Assembly (NCBI GenBank): GCA_008923285.1
Contig: WBSG01000008.1
Coordinates: forward strand, 1 to 64,000
Source of the DNA: Betaproteobacteria bacterium SCN2
Lineage (GTDB): Bacteria; Pseudomonadota; Gammaproteobacteria; Burkholderiales; Thiobacillaceae
DNA length: 64,000 nt
Reading direction: 5' to 3'
Numbering within the stretch: position 1 is the stretch's first letter; each line of letters starts with the position of its first letter. A program made the position numbers and the translations under genes. Of this stretch, positions 58,481-64,000 are shown piece by piece. The notes beneath the pieces are model-generated. The model was not told the origin of the DNA. It searched no databases and saw nothing but the letters and a program-made list of their open reading frames with translations.

Positions 58481-59584
58481 ATGGTACTGCTGGAAACAGA
58501 ACGCAACAGTCTGCTCGCCCCGCTGGCTGCCACCGTGGGCGTGGTCGAAAAACGCCATACCTTGCCGATACTTTCCAACGTGCTGTTGCAGAAACAGGGG
58601 GACCGGCTGACGCTGCTGGCAACGGATCTGGAACTGCAGGTCAGCACCGTGCTTGAAGGCAAGGCCGGCGAGGACTTCGCCATTACCGTGGCGGCGCGCA
58701 AGCTGTTCGACATCGTGCGGGCGCTGCCCGAGGATGCCAGGCTCAAGCTCGACAGCAAGGACTCCCAGCTGGAGGTGCGTGCAGGCAAATCCAAGTTCAC
58801 TCTGCAGACCCTGCCGGCCGCGGACTTTCCGCGCATGGAAACCAGCGCCGGCGTGGCCGGTGAAGTCAGCCTGCCGCAAAAGAAACTCAAACATCTGCTG
58901 CAGTTGGTGCAGTTCGCCATGGCGCAGCAGGATATCCGCTACTACCTGAACGGCATGTTGCTGGTGCTGGACGGCACGACGCTGCGCGTGGTCGCCACCG
59001 ACGGCCATCGCCTGTCGCTGGCGGAAACCGAGCTTGAGCAGGCAGGCCCGCAAAAGGAAGTCATCATCCCGCGCAAGACCATCGTCGAACTGGTCAAGCT
59101 GCTCGCCGACAGCGAAGAGCCCGTTACGCTGCGCGTGGGCGAAAATCAGGTCACCATCGAACTCGGCGGTACGCGACTCGTATCAAAGATCGTCGATGGC
59201 AAGTTTCCCGACTACCAGCGCGTGATTCCCGTCGGCCACGACAAGAAACTGGTGGTCAGCCGCCAGCTGGCCGGCCAGGCGCTGCAGCGCGCGGCGATCC
59301 TGTCGAACGAAAAATTCCGCGGCGTGCGCCTGGTGATGGGCGCCAACAGCCTGACCGTGGTGTGCAACAACAACGAGCAGGAAGAAGCACAGGAAGAAAT
59401 CGAGGCGAAATACGAATCCGATCCCATCGACATCGGCTTCAATGTCACCTATCTGCAGGACGGCCTCAACGCGCTGTCGGCGGACGAAGTGACAATCGCC
59501 TTCTCCGACCCCAACAGCAGCATGCTGCTGACGACCGAAGCCGAGCCCGGCTTCAAGTACGTCGTCATGCCCATGCGCATTTGA
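58481..59584 (+). CDS. dnaN: DNA polymerase III beta sliding clamp
   Basis: This 367-aa processivity clamp is made of three similar domains. The N-terminus MVLLETERNSLLAPL and C-terminus MPMRI are family-typical. AAGGA at 58466-58470 gives good spacing to ATG 58481; an open frame further upstream runs through the origin and is not coding. Confidence 0.97.
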   Translation: MVLLETERNSLLAPLAATVGVVEKRHTLPILSNVLLQKQGDRLTLLATDLELQVSTVLEGKAGEDFAITVAARKLFDIVRALPEDARLKLDSKDSQLEVRAGKSKFTLQTLPAADFPRMETSAGVAGEVSLPQKKLKHLLQLVQFAMAQQDIRYYLNGMLLVLDGTTLRVVATDGHRLSLAETELEQAGPQKEVIIPRKTIVELVKLLADSEEPVTLRVGENQVTIELGGTRLVSKIVDGKFPDYQRVIPVGHDKKLVVSRQLAGQALQRAAILSNEKFRGVRLVMGANSLTVVCNNNEQEEAQEEIEAKYESDPIDIGFNVTYLQDGLNALSADEVTIAFSDPNSSMLLTTEAEPGFKYVVMPMRI

Positions 59585-59603
59585 GTTTTTAAAAAGGCAA
59601 TAA

Positions 59604-59683
59604 ACAGGGAGGAAGAGAGGCAGGAGAGTAAGGAAAAACTTTTTTAATTTCGGTTTACTCCCTTACCTCCTTTTCCTCCCTGT
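59604..59683. repeat. Imperfect inverted repeat, CACAGGG family, copy 2
   Basis: The left arm at 59604-59631 (ACAGGGAGGAAGAGAGGCAG onward) pairs with the right arm at 59655-59683 (ending TTTTCCTCCCTGT), about 29 bp with roughly six mismatches and a 23-base AT-rich loop. The outer TTTCACAGGG... edge is shared with the element at 43060-43111. It lies in the 168-base dnaN-gyrB gap, which has no other feature. Confidence 0.85.
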
Positions 59684-59740
59684 GAAATTTTTTGTATTTG
59701 CTCTCTTCCCCAAGAAGAGAAACGCAGCAAGCAAACTTAG

Positions 59741-62527
<2,787 letters not shown>

Positions 62528-62534
<7 letters not shown>

Positions 62535-62938
62535 CGATGATTGTAAATTTTTTTGTATCGGTGACCGTAACAGCCCCTAAAGTTGACAATGATGCTCTTA
62601 AGGAAGAGATCAGGGGGCTTGAGATTGCAACTTCATTTAAGGAGGGGGGCTTTTATTGTCAGGATATTGAGTCTGAAGAGATGGTGCCTGAATTGTCTGA
62701 CCTTTTCTTGGATATTGAAGGCGTTCATTTTAATAAAGACTTTACTTTCAATTCTGAGCTTAGACAGGCACTTCTTAACTACAAGTCTAGGTTGGGCGAG
62801 AATTGCTCTATATACGTTTTGTACACTTTTGCACATGATGGACAAGCAAATCTTTTTTTTGAGAAGAAGTTCATAGAGGAAATTTCTCTTTTGGCGGATT
62901 CACTTGGTATTACAACGTATGAATCGACCCTGCAATAA
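62528..62938 (+). CDS. Hypothetical protein, 136 aa (DUF4279-like)
   Basis: This small acidic AT-rich gene has the appearance of a DUF4279-type protein: an N-terminal strand pair with VTVTAPKVDNDAL, and a C-terminal half where a short strand SIYVLYTF is followed by LFFEKKFIEEISLLADSLG and a final YES strand. DUF4279 proteins often occur near polymorphic toxins as presumed immunity proteins, so this could protect against the preceding gene product. This is inference from pattern. ATG 62537 is an alternative start. Confidence 0.55.
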
Positions 62939-63090
62939 TAAAGTGCGAATTAAAGGGGTCACCCATTAGAGCCGACCGTAGTCAAGCGCGCGAACGTAAC
63001 CCGATCGTCACTGAAGGCGGTTTTCCGGTTTTGCCTGTACTGCGTCTCCGCTAATCCCCGACGCCTCTCCGGTTTCAGTAGCATTCGGCT

Positions 63091-63190
63091 TTAGAGTCCG
63101 TGGTTAATATTAACTGCTTTGGTAGACAGTTGTCTGGCATAGGCTGCGGGCGTCATGCCACCCATATGGATCAAGCGGTGTGCGATGAAC
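63091..63190 (-). pseudogene. C-terminal relic of an IS3-family transposase (OrfB)
   Basis: The minus strand reads HMGGMTPAAYARQLSTKAVN with a stop at 63091-63093. The MTPAAYA-type ending is typical of IS3-family OrfB proteins. Only the last ~30 codons are recognisable; the catalytic part is lost. It marks past insertion next to gyrB. Confidence 0.6.
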
Positions 63191-63327
63191 TGCCCCCGTT
63201 GCCTCTTTTCCCCAAGTGTTGCTTTTGTGCGGCGCTATTTCATGCGAACATTCACCGTAGTGCCATTATTTCGGGTAAGCAGTGAAGGGAAACGGTATGA
63301 AAATAGTGTCCAGATCATTGATTTCTT

Positions 63328-63343
63328 TGACACTTGGGTGTCA
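63328..63343. promoter_or_regulatory. Perfect short dyad upstream of ppk2
   Basis: TGACAC at 63328-63333 and GTGTCA at 63338-63343 flank TTGG. It ends 5 bases before the proposed TTG start, so it could be a regulator site or mRNA hairpin. There is no T-run. Confidence 0.3.
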
Positions 63344-63348
63344 CTAAA

Positions 63349-64000
63349 TTGCGTTCACCTTCACCGCATGCATATCTTGTTCCGGCGGATGCCAGCTTCA
63401 GGCTGAAAAAGGCCGTCTCCGACCCCGGCAAGAAAGCGCCGGATGACGAAGAATGCGAACGCCGCCTGGCGGCATGCGTAGCGGAAATCGACAAGCTGCA
63501 GCAGGTGCTGTATGCGCACGACCGCTACGCTTTGCTGCTGATTTTCCAGGCCATGGACGCAGCCGGCAAGGACGGCACAATCCGTGCAGTGCTGAGCGGA
63601 GTCAACCCGGCGGGATGCCATGTGACGTCATTCAAGACACCGTCGGCGGAAGAACTCGACCATGATTTTCTCTGGCGCACGACCCGGCATCTGCCCGAGC
63701 GCGGGCGCATCGGCGTATTCAACCGCAGTTACTACGAGGAAGTGCTGGTGGTGCGGGTGCATCCGGAGTTTCTGGCGGCACAGCGCCTGCCGAACGGAAA
63801 GAACGGGAAGGGTATCTGGGAAGGCCGCTACGAATCGATACGCGAGCACGAACAGCATCTGGCCCGCAACGGTACGGTGATCCTCAAGTTCTTTCTCAAC
63901 GTGTCCAGGGATGAGCAGCGCAAGCGTTTTCTGTCGCGCTTGAACGATGCCGAGAAACACTGGAAATTTTCCGAAAACGACGTGGCCGAACGCGCGCACT
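63349..64000 (+). CDS. ppk2: Polyphosphate kinase 2 family protein (partial, runs off window)
   Basis: The first 217 codons of a PPK2-type enzyme transfer phosphate between polyphosphate and nucleotides. Walker A AMDAAGKDGT is at about 68-77, followed by SGVNPAGC, the ELDHDFLWRT lid region and Walker B-type GVFNRSYYEEVLVVRVHP. The product could be an AMP or ADP phosphotransferase; the class cannot be decided from the visible part. TTG 63349 gives MRSPSPHAYLVPA and is the first start after the upstream stop at 63328. The 3' end lies beyond position 64000. Confidence 0.87.
   Translation, partial: MRSPSPHAYLVPADASFRLKKAVSDPGKKAPDDEECERRLAACVAEIDKLQQVLYAHDRYALLLIFQAMDAAGKDGTIRAVLSGVNPAGCHVTSFKTPSAEELDHDFLWRTTRHLPERGRIGVFNRSYYEEVLVVRVHPEFLAAQRLPNGKNGKGIWEGRYESIREHEQHLARNGTVILKFFLNVSRDEQRKRFLSRLNDAEKHWKFSENDVAERAH

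Larger units (their letters stand above)
62939..63348. other. Gap with IS3-type relic and no intact gene
   Basis: This 410-base stretch has no intact gene. It holds the transposase relic at 63091-63190 and a 6-bp dyad at 63328-63343. The rest shows short open frames without recognisable protein sequence. Confidence 0.6.

Noticed and set aside
63001-63090. Terminal inverted repeat of the IS3-type relic
   Set aside because: Some CCGG-rich stretches look like an IS end, but without the opposite end no repeat can be matched.

Overview
The window is a piece of a betaproteobacterial chromosome that includes the replication origin. The gene set rpmH/rnpA/yidD/yidC/mnmE facing away from dnaA-dnaN-gyrB, the order mnmG-rsmG-parA-parB-atpIBEFHAGDC-glmU-glmS, the start codon choice and the GC-rich core fit Nitrosomonadales or Rhodocyclales. 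The species cannot be named from sequence alone.

Layout. (1) 1-7.8 kb is a lower-GC accessory island. It has a probable IS21-type end, an unknown gene, an AbiEi/AbiEii toxin-antitoxin pair, and a four-gene set: amino-methyltransferase, MORC/MutL-like GHKL ATPase, SF2 helicase and a PD-(D/E)XK-like protein. This set is the best candidate for an unusual defence system. (2) 7.9-12.2 kb holds a two-gene signalling unit, an HDOD-type histidine kinase and a REC-PAS-GGDEF-EAL regulator. (3) 12.3-14.3 kb has PBP7 and an AEC transporter. (4) 14.3-25.3 kb is a glycolate/glyoxylate region: a GarR-like reductase, an IclR regulator, a divergent phosphoketolase-family ThDP enzyme, a DUF1537 kinase, an AI-2E permease, and GlcD, GlcE and GlcF with a TraB/GumN protein inserted. 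No glyoxylate carboligase is present, so the ThDP enzyme is a candidate substitute. (5) 25.3-31.5 kb carries mltB, argS, a SPOR protein, dsbA, an SDR, a NarL-type regulator and a small exported protein.

(6) 31.6-46.6 kb is a long leftward block: mnmG, rsmG, parA, parB, the complete ATP synthase operon, glmU and glmS. (7) 46.6-48.8 kb is the pxpBCA 5-oxoprolinase operon, in and around which lie three perfect parS sites, the ParB loading zone about 8-10 kb from the origin. (8) 48.9-53.0 kb has an exported-protein trio including an M48-TPR metalloprotease, then two tandem sulfotransferases. (9) 53.0-62.2 kb is the origin region, with DnaA boxes on both sides of dnaA. (10) 62.2-63.3 kb is a small AT-rich insertion (two unknown overlapping genes and an IS3-type transposase relic), followed by the start of a ppk2 gene that runs off the window.

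A cross-cutting feature is a set of five long imperfect or perfect inverted repeats (about 18-29 bp arms) in gaps between or beside co-directional housekeeping genes: 22063-22130, 34861-34926, 43060-43111, 43964-44027 and 59604-59683. At least two sequence families are present, so they look like dispersed repeat elements rather than ordinary terminators.
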